Shown here one piece after another: positions 1 through 5,994 of a stretch of 9,559 bases of DNA. Below the pieces are notes generated by a model. The model ran no database searches and was not told the DNA's origin. It saw only the letters and a list, made by a program, of their open reading frames with translations. The stretch is from an uncultured Clostridia bacterium (lineage in GTDB: Bacteria > Bacillota > Clostridia > TANB77 > CAG-508): assembly GCA_947595555.1 (NCBI GenBank), contig CANQES010000057.1:1-9559 (forward strand), given 5' to 3'. Both the position numbers and the translations under genes were made by a program. Position 1 is the stretch's first letter; the number at the start of each line of letters is the position of its first letter.

Positions 1-130
1 TTTCTTTACTCCCTGAACACACACAAAACTGGCATTTCGCGCATAAACAAGAAACTTCAACGATGTGCCCTTTAGTGGATTTTTAGCCCCACCCTCGTAA
101 AGCTCGTATGACTAGAATAATGCACCATCG
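1..130 (-). ncRNA. Candidate structured RNA or multicopy intergenic element, cut by the window edge
   Basis: This stretch has about 43% G+C in a genome otherwise near 28%, which in AT-rich bacteria often marks a structured RNA. A promoter with an extended -10 (137-166) would start a leftward transcript near 130. The first nine transcribed bases (130-122) can pair with 68-61 (CGATG[G]TGC with GCACATCG, one bulge), and GTGG pairs with CCAC inside that interval. No frame stays open across it. One leftward frame from 82 to 1 is unusually cysteine-rich (see findings), so a broken small coding sequence is the alternative. I compared it by eye with 6S, tmRNA, SRP RNA, RNase P RNA, T-box and common riboswitches and could not match any convincingly. 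Identity is unknown, and the 3' end lies outside the window. Confidence 0.35.
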
Positions 131-136
131 ATATAT

Positions 137-166
137 ATTATACCATTTTCTGGATAAATATACCAA
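137..166 (-). promoter_or_regulatory. Promoter reading leftward into the G+C-rich island
   Basis: On the minus strand TTGGTA (166-161) is followed by an 18-base spacer and TATAAT (142-137). A TGG immediately before the -10 makes an extended -10 box (TGGTATAAT). The predicted start is near 130, exactly where the G+C-rich segment begins. No clear terminator follows tmk, so read-through from tmk into this segment is also possible. Confidence 0.5.
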
Positions 167-239
167 ATTTGAATTCAACTTCAATTGCTCCGTATTCTCT
201 TTTTTTCTCTGTTTATCTCACTTTTTCTTTCGTTTTTAG

Positions 240-995
240 TTATATGTGTTTTTTGATTTCCTGATATATTTCTTCATGAATGTCTTCAATACTTCTAATC
301 TTATTTTCTTGGACACATTTAACTTCATACCATTTATAATCTTTTGCTACATCACAAGCAGCATTATAACTATCTTGTAAATGATTTTTGTCACTCTCAT
401 GGATATCTTTTTGCATGTCATGTGTAAATTTATTTTCTCTATTCTTAATCAATCCCAATGCTTTTTCTACTGGCATATTTAAGAAAAATACTTCTGTTGG
501 AACTGGTAACCCATATAAATTAAATTCAAAATCCCATAACCAGTCTAAAAACTTTTTTCTTTCTTCCTTGTTATCTATTTTTCCTGCTTGATGTACCATA
601 TTGGCTGTGGTATATCTGTCTGCAAGTATAATTCCACCATTTTCATAATAATCCTTATATTGTGTTTGATATGTTGCATATCTATCTGCTGCATAAAAAG
701 TTGATGCTATATATGGGCTTACTTTTTTCGCATTTTTTCCAAATTCTCCTGATAAATACATTTTTACTAAAGAAGAACTTGGACTATCATAATTTGGAAA
801 GCTTACTACTTTATAGTCAACTTCATCTTTTGTTAATCTTTCCTTTAATTTTTCAAATTGTGTTTGCTTTCCGCTTCCATCTGTCCCATCTATAACAAAT
901 AATTTTCCTTTACCCTTATTCTCTAACATTTTATTAATAGATGCTAATATATCATCTGTATTTTCTTCGTACTCATCTTTTACCAAATTAAACAT
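240..995 (-). CDS. tmk: Thymidylate kinase-like (dTMP kinase family) nucleoside monophosphate kinase
   Basis: Probable dTMP kinase, a cytosolic enzyme that phosphorylates dTMP to dTDP with ATP in dTTP synthesis. The 251-residue product has a P-loop at residues 37-44 (GTDGSGKQ followed by TQ), an FPNYD segment at 66-70 where the family has its substrate-side FP motif, AADRYA at 102-107, and the ADRY signature at 125-128. It is longer than the usual 205-220 residues because of about 30 extra N-terminal residues. The residue after the P-loop lysine is Gln rather than Ser/Thr, a deviation from Walker A seen in some divergent members. The ATG at 995 is supported by an AAGGGAG ribosome site about 8 bases upstream and a close promoter (1019-1047). 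It appears monocistronic. Family assignment is firm; exact substrate (dTMP or a related nucleotide) is inferred. Confidence 0.85.
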   Translation of the reverse strand: MFNLVKDEYEENTDDILASINKMLENKGKGKLFVIDGTDGSGKQTQFEKLKERLTKDEVDYKVVSFPNYDSPSSSLVKMYLSGEFGKNAKKVSPYIASTFYAADRYATYQTQYKDYYENGGIILADRYTTANMVHQAGKIDNKEERKKFLDWLWDFEFNLYGLPVPTEVFFLNMPVEKALGLIKNRENKFTHDMQKDIHESDKNHLQDSYNAACDVAKDYKWYEVKCVQENKIRSIEDIHEEIYQEIKKHI

Positions 996-1018
996 ATCTC
1001 TTTCTCCCTTCGTGGTTC

Positions 1019-1047
1019 ATTATACTATTTTATATTTAAAATTTCAA
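1019..1047 (-). promoter_or_regulatory. tmk promoter
   Basis: On the minus strand TTGAAA (1047-1042), a 17-base spacer and a perfect TATAAT (1024-1019) form a near-consensus vegetative promoter. The predicted start is near 1012, giving a leader of about 17 bases that contains the AAGGGAG ribosome site of tmk. Confidence 0.65.
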
Positions 1048-1052
1048 TATTA

Positions 1053-1081
1053 AAAGCCCCAACTTTTTGAAGTGGGACTTT
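1053..1081 (-). terminator. Rho-independent terminator of the hpt-uvrC operon
   Basis: Minus-strand hairpin immediately after the stop codon of the small membrane protein: arms AAAG-CCC-A-CT and complement with a small mismatch and bulge around an A/T loop, followed leftward by CTTTTAATATT. It separates the hpt-uvrC operon from the tmk promoter. Confidence 0.6.
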
Positions 1082-1085
1082 GTAA

Positions 1086-1295
1086 TTATAAACTCGTTAA
1101 AATATTCATAAAACTATATATCATAGCTATATTAATAAAAGCAAATAATAAAAAAGCAATAATAGTTGTAGTTAAAAACTTATGCGTTTTAATCATCTTG
1201 CACATCTTGCATGTCCAGCTTTCCTTTTTAATGTCCAATCTGTTCAATTTTGTGTTATATTGAATTCGAAAAAACTCATCTTTTGCATATTCCAT
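1086..1295 (-). CDS. Small single-span membrane protein of unknown function
   Basis: A 69-residue protein that I do not recognise. Residues 1-45 are polar with a CxxC pair (CKMC, about residues 29-32). Residues about 40-66 are strongly hydrophobic (beginning FLTTTIIAFLLFAF), giving one membrane span near the C-terminus, so the N-terminal part is likely cytoplasmic or metal- or redox-facing. The frame stays open to a TTG at 1340, but the ATG at 1295 is preferred because GGGGG lies 10 bases upstream (1306-1310) and the TTG has no good ribosome site. It starts 59 bases after the uvrC stop on the same strand and is followed at once by a terminator, so it is the last gene of the hpt-uvrC transcript. 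No role in repair should be assumed. Confidence 0.6.
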   Translation of the reverse strand: MEYAKDEFFRIQYNTKLNRLDIKKESWTCKMCKMIKTHKFLTTTIIAFLLFAFINIAMIYSFMNILTSL

Positions 1296-1354
1296 ATAAA
1301 TATATCCCCCTTTTTTATATGTATATGCGAGTTTTTTCAAAATATTCCAAAAAT

Positions 1355-3151
1355 TTAATTTTTATTCAAATCACTTAAACGTTCTGCTAATTCTTCATTT
1401 ATTCCTTTTACCTGCATTAATTCTTCTATACTAGCATTTTTGATTTTTTCTACACTACCAAAATGTTTTAACAAAGCTAATTTTTTAGCTTCTCCAATGC
1501 CTTCGATATCATCCAATTCAGATTTTGTCACAGCTTTACCCCTTAATTTTCTATGATACGTAATTGCTGTGTCATGTACAGTATCCTGAAATTGAGTTAT
1601 AGCATTCATTAATTTTGGAGATAATTTTAATTCTTTTCGTGTATCATCTATTAGAGCTCTTGTTTGGTGTTTATCATTTTTAACCATTCCAAAAACAGGT
1701 ATATTTATTTCGTCCCCAAAATCACTTATTGCCTTCTGAATAGCCCTTATCTGCGTAATTCCTCCATCTGCAAAAATAACATCAGGTAATTCTCCAAATG
1801 CTCCATTGGAATCTTCAATAGAATGTTTTAATCTCCTTGTTATAACCTCTTCCATACATCTTGGGTCATCTTGACCAAAAACTGTTTTTATTTTAAATCT
1901 TCGCGATAAATTCTTTTTTATAACTCCATTCTGCATTACACACATTGCAGCTACTGTATATTCTCCTGATGTATTAGAAATATCATATGTTTCGATTTTT
2001 CTTGGTAATTTTTCTAATTTTAGAACTTGCTTCAATTCCAATAAAATTGAATTTTGCTCTTTTTCTTTATTTTCCAAAGTCACTTTTGCATTATTTTCTG
2101 CCATTTCTACAAATCGTAATTTTTCTCCTTTTTTTGGAGTTTTAATGTCCACTTTTTTTCCCAAGTTTGTTGATAACCATTGTTCAATTGCTTCTTTGTC
2201 TTCTATGTCTTCTCTCATCATGATTTTATTTGGAATATTGGGATTATCTAAATAATATTGTTTTACAAACCCTGCCAATATTTCTCTATCTTCCATATCT
2301 TTTAAATCACTATAAAAATAATGCTCTCTACCTATCATTTTACTATGTCTAACAAAAAATATTTCGACACATACTTCTAATTCTGATTTTGCAATTCCAA
2401 TAACATCAATATTGTTTTCCGATAAGTTTGATACTTTTTGTTTTGTTGAGACTCTTTCTATAGCTTGTATTTTATCTCTTATATAAGCCGCTTTTTCAAA
2501 ATCTAATTTTTCTGATGCTTCTTGCATTTGATTTTCTAAATCTTTTATTAACTTATCTGTCTTTCCTTCTAATAAATCAATAATCTCATCTATTTGCTTT
2601 CTATATTCTTCTTTTGTCACATATTGCATACAAGGTCCCAGACATTTTTTTATGTGATAGTTTAAACATGGTCTTTTTCTTTCTTTAAAAACTTTACATT
2701 GACGAATTTTATACTTTTCTTTTATGAAATTTACCATCTCCTTTGCTGCTCCTGGATTAGCATAAGGTCCAAAATACTTAGAACCATCCTTTACCAATCT
2801 TCTCGTAATAAACACACTTGGATAGTCTGATGCTAAGTCTATTTTTATATATGGATATGTTTTGTCATCTTTTAATAAGACATTAAATTTTGGTCTGTTT
2901 TTCTTAATCAAATTACATTCCAAAATTAATGCCTCTGCTTCATTATCTACTACAATATATTCAAAATGATCAATAAGGCTTATCATTTTTTCAATTCTTG
3001 CAGTTCTATCATTTTTTCTAAAATATTGCCTTACTCTATTTTTTAGTGAAATTGCCTTTCCTACATAAATAATGTTATCTTCTTTATCTTTCATAACATA
3101 TACTCCAGGCTTATCTGGCAACTTTTTTAACTCTTCTTGGATGTTAAACAT
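1355..3151 (-). CDS. uvrC: Excinuclease ABC subunit C (UvrC)
   Basis: Nuclease subunit of the UvrABC nucleotide excision repair complex; it makes the incisions on both sides of a DNA lesion after UvrB loading. The 598-residue product has normal length and domain order. GIY-YIG domain: GVYVM at 16-20, IIYVGK at 27-32, Arg39, and the Glu in the EALILE segment near 78, for the 3' incision. Cysteine cluster C152, C162, C170, C174. UVR (UvrB-binding) motif about 201-234. RNase H-like domain for the 5' incision with YDIS (Asp390), ADGG (Asp462) and the VHDTAITYHRK histidines (526, 533). Tandem helix-hairpin-helix region about 547-597. The start is set by an AGGAG (3161-3157) five bases upstream that overlaps the hpt TAG stop, implying translational coupling. 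No sign of damage. Confidence 0.97.
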   Translation of the reverse strand: MFNIQEELKKLPDKPGVYVMKDKEDNIIYVGKAISLKNRVRQYFRKNDRTARIEKMISLIDHFEYIVVDNEAEALILECNLIKKNRPKFNVLLKDDKTYPYIKIDLASDYPSVFITRRLVKDGSKYFGPYANPGAAKEMVNFIKEKYKIRQCKVFKERKRPCLNYHIKKCLGPCMQYVTKEEYRKQIDEIIDLLEGKTDKLIKDLENQMQEASEKLDFEKAAYIRDKIQAIERVSTKQKVSNLSENNIDVIGIAKSELEVCVEIFFVRHSKMIGREHYFYSDLKDMEDREILAGFVKQYYLDNPNIPNKIMMREDIEDKEAIEQWLSTNLGKKVDIKTPKKGEKLRFVEMAENNAKVTLENKEKEQNSILLELKQVLKLEKLPRKIETYDISNTSGEYTVAAMCVMQNGVIKKNLSRRFKIKTVFGQDDPRCMEEVITRRLKHSIEDSNGAFGELPDVIFADGGITQIRAIQKAISDFGDEINIPVFGMVKNDKHQTRALIDDTRKELKLSPKLMNAITQFQDTVHDTAITYHRKLRGKAVTKSELDDIEGIGEAKKLALLKHFGSVEKIKNASIEELMQVKGINEELAERLSDLNKN

Positions 3152-3159
3152 TTTTACTC

Positions 3160-3672
3160 CTATTCAATATATCCAATGTAAGGTAAATTTCTATATTTTT
3201 CATTATAATCTAAACCGTACCCTACAACAAATTTATCTTCAATTTCAAAACCTAAATAGTCTGCATCTATTTCTACAACTCTTCTTGATGGTTTTGATAG
3301 CATTGTTGCTATTTTTACACTTTTAGCCTTTTTTTGCTTTAAATATTCTTTCAAATATGTTAATGTTCTTCCAGTGTCTACAATGTCTTCTACGATTATA
3401 ACGTCTTTACCTTCTATTGAATCTCTAATGTCTTTGTTTATTTTTATTCTTCCCGTGCTTTCTGTTCCTTCATAGCTTGATACGTCCATAAAGTCAAGTG
3501 CTATATCGTTTTTAATGTTTTTTGCTAATTCTGTCATAAACATTACAGATCCTTTTAAAATTCCAATTAACACTATATCTTTTCCTTCGTAATCTTTTTC
3601 GATTTGTTCTGACATTTCTTTTATTCTTTCTTCTAATGTTTCTTTGCTTATTAATACTTTAATGTCTCCCAT
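3160..3672 (-). CDS. hpt: Hypoxanthine (hypoxanthine-guanine) phosphoribosyltransferase
   Basis: Purine salvage enzyme: transfers phosphoribose from PRPP to hypoxanthine and usually guanine, giving IMP or GMP in the cytosol. The 170 residues match the bacterial type I PRTase length. The PRPP loop is VIIVEDIVDTGRT at 91-103, with the adjacent acidic pair that binds Mg-PRPP. The flexible-loop region includes SSYEGTEST (65-73). The base-contact region is the FVVGYGLDYNEKYRNLPYIG segment (148-167). First gene of the hpt-uvrC operon, with promoter at 3741-3770. Its TAG stop is embedded in the uvrC ribosome site (TAGGAG), 8 bases before the uvrC start. The ribosome site is AAGGAA, somewhat far from the ATG. 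Confidence 0.96.
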   Translation of the reverse strand: MGDIKVLISKETLEERIKEMSEQIEKDYEGKDIVLIGILKGSVMFMTELAKNIKNDIALDFMDVSSYEGTESTGRIKINKDIRDSIEGKDVIIVEDIVDTGRTLTYLKEYLKQKKAKSVKIATMLSKPSRRVVEIDADYLGFEIEDKFVVGYGLDYNEKYRNLPYIGYIE

Positions 3673-3740
3673 CTTTCTTCATTCCTTTCTTTTCTTTTTT
3701 TGAATAGAATGTCCTCAAATTTTTTACGTTTACTTATATA

Positions 3741-3770
3741 TTTATACCATATTCACTCTAACTTTTGCAA
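3741..3770 (-). promoter_or_regulatory. Promoter of the hpt-uvrC operon
   Basis: On the minus strand TTGCAA (3770-3765), an 18-base spacer and TATAAA (3746-3741), with TGG before it (extended -10, TGGTATAAA). It lies between the XRE terminator and the hpt start, leaving a leader of about 60 bases. Confidence 0.55.
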
Positions 3771-3785
3771 TAGCTTTCAGTAAAA

Positions 3786-3822
3786 AAATAAGGATAATGG
3801 GGCCGTCCCCAAATCCTTATTT
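3786..3822 (-). terminator. Strong hairpin terminator overlapping the end of the XRE gene
   Basis: A perfect 10-bp stem, AAATAAGGAT (3786-3795) with ATCCTTATTT (3813-3822), encloses a second GGGG/CCCC stem with loop CCGT (3799-3810). The right arm includes the XRE stop codon (3817-3819). An A-run at 3782-3788 becomes a U-run in the leftward transcript, so it terminates the XRE transcript. The G/C-only inner stem is striking in this AT-rich setting. Confidence 0.75.
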
Positions 3823-4143
3823 CTTATTAAAATACATTATTAAATATTCAATTGTCTTTTTATCTTCTTTGGATAACTTATCAAATCCGGCTAAAGAATA
3901 AGACAAACTTTTATTTTCCTCTACATTCAAAAATTCACTAAAAATTTGATCCAATGTTATGTGAAATAAATTACAAATACGGATTAAAACTTCATATGAA
4001 GGTTTTGATCTATCTTGTTCTATATCACTTATATATCTTACTGATACTTCTATGCTTTCTGCTAATTTTTCTTGTGTATATCCATTACTTTTTCTGATGT
4101 CCTGTAAATTTTTTCCTATTTTGATTGAAGTTGATTTCCTCAT
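3817..4143 (-). CDS. XRE-family helix-turn-helix transcriptional regulator
   Basis: DNA-binding regulator of 108 residues. A Cro/C1-type helix-turn-helix spans about residues 9-66 (IGKNLQDIRKSNGYTQEKLA, then VSVRYISDIEQDRSKPS, then LIRICNLFHITLDQIF), followed by a short C-terminal tail with LSKEDKKTIEYLI (90-102), a common ending in clostridial stand-alone XRE regulators. The ATG at 4143 has AGGAG (4155-4151) seven bases upstream. It lies 94 bases downstream of a Spo0E-like small ORF on the same strand and ends in a strong terminator. Target genes cannot be read from the sequence. An AATAAA/TTTATT dyad at 4193-4209 in its upstream region is a weak autoregulatory candidate. Confidence 0.88.
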   Translation of the reverse strand: MRKSTSIKIGKNLQDIRKSNGYTQEKLAESIEVSVRYISDIEQDRSKPSYEVLIRICNLFHITLDQIFSEFLNVEENKSLSYSLAGFDKLSKEDKKTIEYLIMYFNKK

Positions 4144-4192
4144 ATTTTATCTCCTATTTTATTTTTTTTATTTTACCAAATCTTTTTACTAA

Positions 4193-4209
4193 AATAAATG
4201 AAGTTTATT
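4193..4209. promoter_or_regulatory. Small dyad upstream of the XRE gene
   Basis: AATAAA (4193-4198) and TTTATT (4204-4209) form a perfect 6-bp inverted repeat around TGAAG, about 50 bases upstream of the XRE start. XRE regulators often bind such dyads next to their own promoters, but A/T-only arms arise easily by chance here. Confidence 0.2.
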
Positions 4210-4237
4210 CGTTGTATATTGTATTCTATTTCTTATT

Positions 4238-4378
4238 CTATAATTCTTCAATATATTTCTGTAATAACATATCCAATATTTTCCTTTGTTCTTCAATTTT
4301 TTCTTTTGATTCATCTTCTCTTATCATTCTCTCAATTTGTTTTAATTTTTCCGCAATGTCCTCTCTTAAATCTTGCAT
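4238..4378 (-). CDS. 46-residue helical-hairpin protein, possibly Spo0E-like phosphatase
   Basis: An ATG at 4378 opens a 46-residue ORF ending TAG at 4238. It has an excellent ribosome site: AAGG repeated three times, the nearest seven bases from the ATG. The product is highly charged and predicted all-helical, with two helices, about residues 1-21 (IAEKLKQIERMIRE) and 26-46 (EKIEEQRKILDMLLQKYIEE), joined by DESK. Size and layout resemble Spo0E-like aspartyl phosphatases, which dephosphorylate Spo0A~P. The family SQELD signature is replaced by EQRKILD, keeping only the Leu-Asp pair, so this is a resemblance and not an identification. It precedes the XRE gene on the same strand and may share a transcript. 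A TATAAT at 4456-4451 with a poor -35 is its likely promoter. Confidence 0.55.
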   Translation of the reverse strand: MQDLREDIAEKLKQIERMIREDESKEKIEEQRKILDMLLQKYIEEL

Positions 4379-4450
4379 ATTATTTCCTTCCTTCCTTACT
4401 TACTATTTGCTATTATTTTATTCGTTTCTACAAGTTTTATTCAATTACCT

Positions 4451-4479
4451 ATTATAATATGGTATGCGAAAAATAAAAA
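4451..4479 (-). promoter_or_regulatory. Weak promoter candidate for the Spo0E-like ORF and XRE gene
   Basis: Minus-strand TATAAT (4456-4451) lies about 70 bases upstream of the small ORF. The hexamer 17 bases further up is only TTTTTA (4479-4474), so the -35 is poor. Confidence 0.3.
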
Positions 4480-4527
4480 GCAAAAACCATAAGAAAAATC
4501 TTACAATTTTTGCCACATATAATATAG

Positions 4528-5943
4528 TTATTTACACAAATATAAAGCTAAGCGGAATCCGATGAGTGGTCGGACAACTCCTGAATTATCGTTGTAACGG
4601 TTAGAAACTGGATCGCTACTAGCTGTGCTATTGCAATGGCTTCCTCGACCAACTCGACCATTAGTATCATAAGCTTCCATTGTCCATTCTCTTATATTTC
4701 CGGCCATATCATAGATATTTTTTACTTTATTGCTTTTATTATTTTCTCCACTTCCTATATCTATTCCTGTTTTATTCTCTGAATTTTCTGTGTAGTTGTC
4801 TTTATACCATCCCATCCCCGTACTATCTTCGATATATTTCTTATAAGTTCCATCCTCATTTGTTGCATTTGGATTTTCTACATCTTTCATCCATTTCATT
4901 ACCGCATCCCATTGCACTCCATAACATAACGTACTTTTTACACTTTTGGAATTATATCCTTGTTGGTTAGCAAATCCTCTTGCTACTTCTACTGCTCCTC
5001 CTGTTTCATCATCCATACTAAGTCCCCATTTTATATTATTATATACTGTTGCTCCTTTTTTGCATACTACTTTTGTTGTTTCTGACCATCCACTACTTTC
5101 TTCATAGTTTCCGTCTTCTGCTCCAGCCTCATATCTTCCTATATAAAATCCTCCATTATCTTTTACACTTTTATACATGTCTTGAGCTTCTTTTACTGTT
5201 GTGCTTGCTCCTTCGTCTACTTTTTCTCCATCTCCATCAGGCTCATAATATTTTCCACTTGTAAGTTCATCTGACACAAAATTACATGATTGTAATTTGC
5301 CATTTAAATATCCATTCTCTCTCTTAAACTCATCAAAATTATCTACTGGAACCCAAACAAATTGATTTTTATCTTTGTCTTCTATTACTAATCCTTCATC
5401 TACTGCCTCTTTTGTTGGTCCAGCTTCTGAACTTCCCCATTTTGCTTTTCCTTCATCTACTGGCTTAAATCCTTCTGGTATTGTTGGATTAGTACTTGAT
5501 GCCTTCTGTCCATCAATTGTACTAGATGTAGTAAATATTCCTGTTTCTGAATCTGGATTCCCTGGCTTTTCTACTGGTGGCTCTTCTTTTCCAAAGTTTA
5601 TTGTTCTATTTCCTATTGTTATTTTTCCTGTCTCTTCTATTGTTGCCCTTTCTTCTGTTGTTATTAAATTTCTTTCTTCTAAGCTATCTAATAATCCTTT
5701 TAATGTTTGCGCTGTTTCTTGTGCTGTTTGGCTATCCATTCCTTTATTAATTTTCCATAAGTTGCATTCTTCTTCTACTGTTGCTCCTCTGGTTTCTACT
5801 TTTGCTTTTTCTGTTTGGGATAATATTCCATTTTCTCCAAGTAATGTTGCTATACTTACTCCGGCTAAAATTAATAATACTATTATTGTTATCACTAATG
5901 CTATCAAAGTAATTCCTTTTTCTTTTAGTTCTTTTTTTCTCAT
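4528..5943 (-). CDS. Pilin-like leader plus FGE/C-type-lectin-like domain surface protein, candidate DGR target
   Basis: A 471-residue protein with three parts. Residues 1-35: basic MRKKELKEKG then ITLIALVITIIVLLILAGVS, a type IV prepilin-like segment with cleavage expected after Gly10; the usual Glu5 of the mature pilin is Ala here. Residues about 36-165: charged helix, then a Pro/Glu/Ser/Thr-rich linker. Residues about 194-468: an FGE-sulfatase/SUMF1-like (C-type-lectin-related) fold with FVWVPV (195-200), GGFYIGRYEAG (264-274), YDMAGNIREWT (411-421) and terminal IGFRLAL (461-467). It is probably displayed at the cell surface or in a pilus-like fibre. Such domains are known variable proteins of diversity-generating retroelements. 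AAGGAG lies nine bases before the ATG. Residues about 425-464 (4554-4675) have about 45% G+C and codons unlike the rest. Enzymatic FGE activity is unlikely to be its role. No obvious terminator follows. Confidence 0.8.
   Translation of the reverse strand: MRKKELKEKGITLIALVITIIVLLILAGVSIATLLGENGILSQTEKAKVETRGATVEEECNLWKINKGMDSQTAQETAQTLKGLLDSLEERNLITTEERATIEETGKITIGNRTINFGKEEPPVEKPGNPDSETGIFTTSSTIDGQKASSTNPTIPEGFKPVDEGKAKWGSSEAGPTKEAVDEGLVIEDKDKNQFVWVPVDNFDEFKRENGYLNGKLQSCNFVSDELTSGKYYEPDGDGEKVDEGASTTVKEAQDMYKSVKDNGGFYIGRYEAGAEDGNYEESSGWSETTKVVCKKGATVYNNIKWGLSMDDETGGAVEVARGFANQQGYNSKSVKSTLCYGVQWDAVMKWMKDVENPNATNEDGTYKKYIEDSTGMGWYKDNYTENSENKTGIDIGSGENNKSNKVKNIYDMAGNIREWTMEAYDTNGRVGRGSHCNSTASSDPVSNRYNDNSGVVRPLIGFRLALYLCK
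4554..4675 (-). repeat. Candidate DGR variable region at the 3' end of the pilin-FGE gene
   Basis: This segment encodes roughly residues 424-464, from the AYDTNGR stretch to IGFR. It has about 45% G+C against about 30% in the rest of the gene, and uses CGA, CGT, CGC, AAC, TAC, CTC and ATC where the rest uses AGA, AAT, TAT, TTA and ATA. The middle is a run of NNY codons (AGC CAT TGC AAT AGC, AGT AGC GAT, AAC CGT TAC AAC GAT AAT), the pattern left when AAY codons of a template are mutated at adenines. The end, encoding VVRPLIGFR, is G+C-rich and adenine-poor, as expected of a fixed 3' boundary. No template copy or reverse transcriptase is in this window, so this is inference. Confidence 0.4.
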
Positions 5944-5964
5944 TTTTCACTTCTCCTTTGCATT

Positions 5965-5984
5965 ATGTAATACTGATATTACAT
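5965..5984. promoter_or_regulatory. Perfect dyad in the leader of the pilin-FGE gene
   Basis: ATGTAATA (5965-5972), loop CTGA, then TATTACAT (5977-5984): a perfect 8-bp inverted repeat between the predicted transcription start (about 5988) and the ribosome site (5953-5958). As DNA it could be a repressor operator just downstream of the start. As RNA it would be a 5' hairpin on the mRNA. Confidence 0.45.
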
Positions 5985-5994
5985 ATTTATTATT

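Noticed and set aside
1..130. 6S, tmRNA, SRP or RNase P RNA at the left edge
   Set aside because: A weak resemblance of GTCATACGAGC to a 6S segment was noticed, but closing stem and length do not fit. No tmRNA tag sequence, SRP GGAAG loop or RNase P core is visible.
4125..4476. Two overlapping plus-strand frames rich in Phe, Leu, Ser and Ile
   Set aside because: They are antisense to the Spo0E-like ORF and its leader, with low-complexity composition typical of the reverse complement of A-rich coding sequence and no ribosome site.
4458..4502. TATGGT/ACCATA and TAAGA/TCTTA hairpins as a terminator for the pilin-FGE gene
   Set aside because: Stems are only 5-6 bp and A/T-rich, with a long loop in one case and no clean T-run, so a terminator could not be supported.
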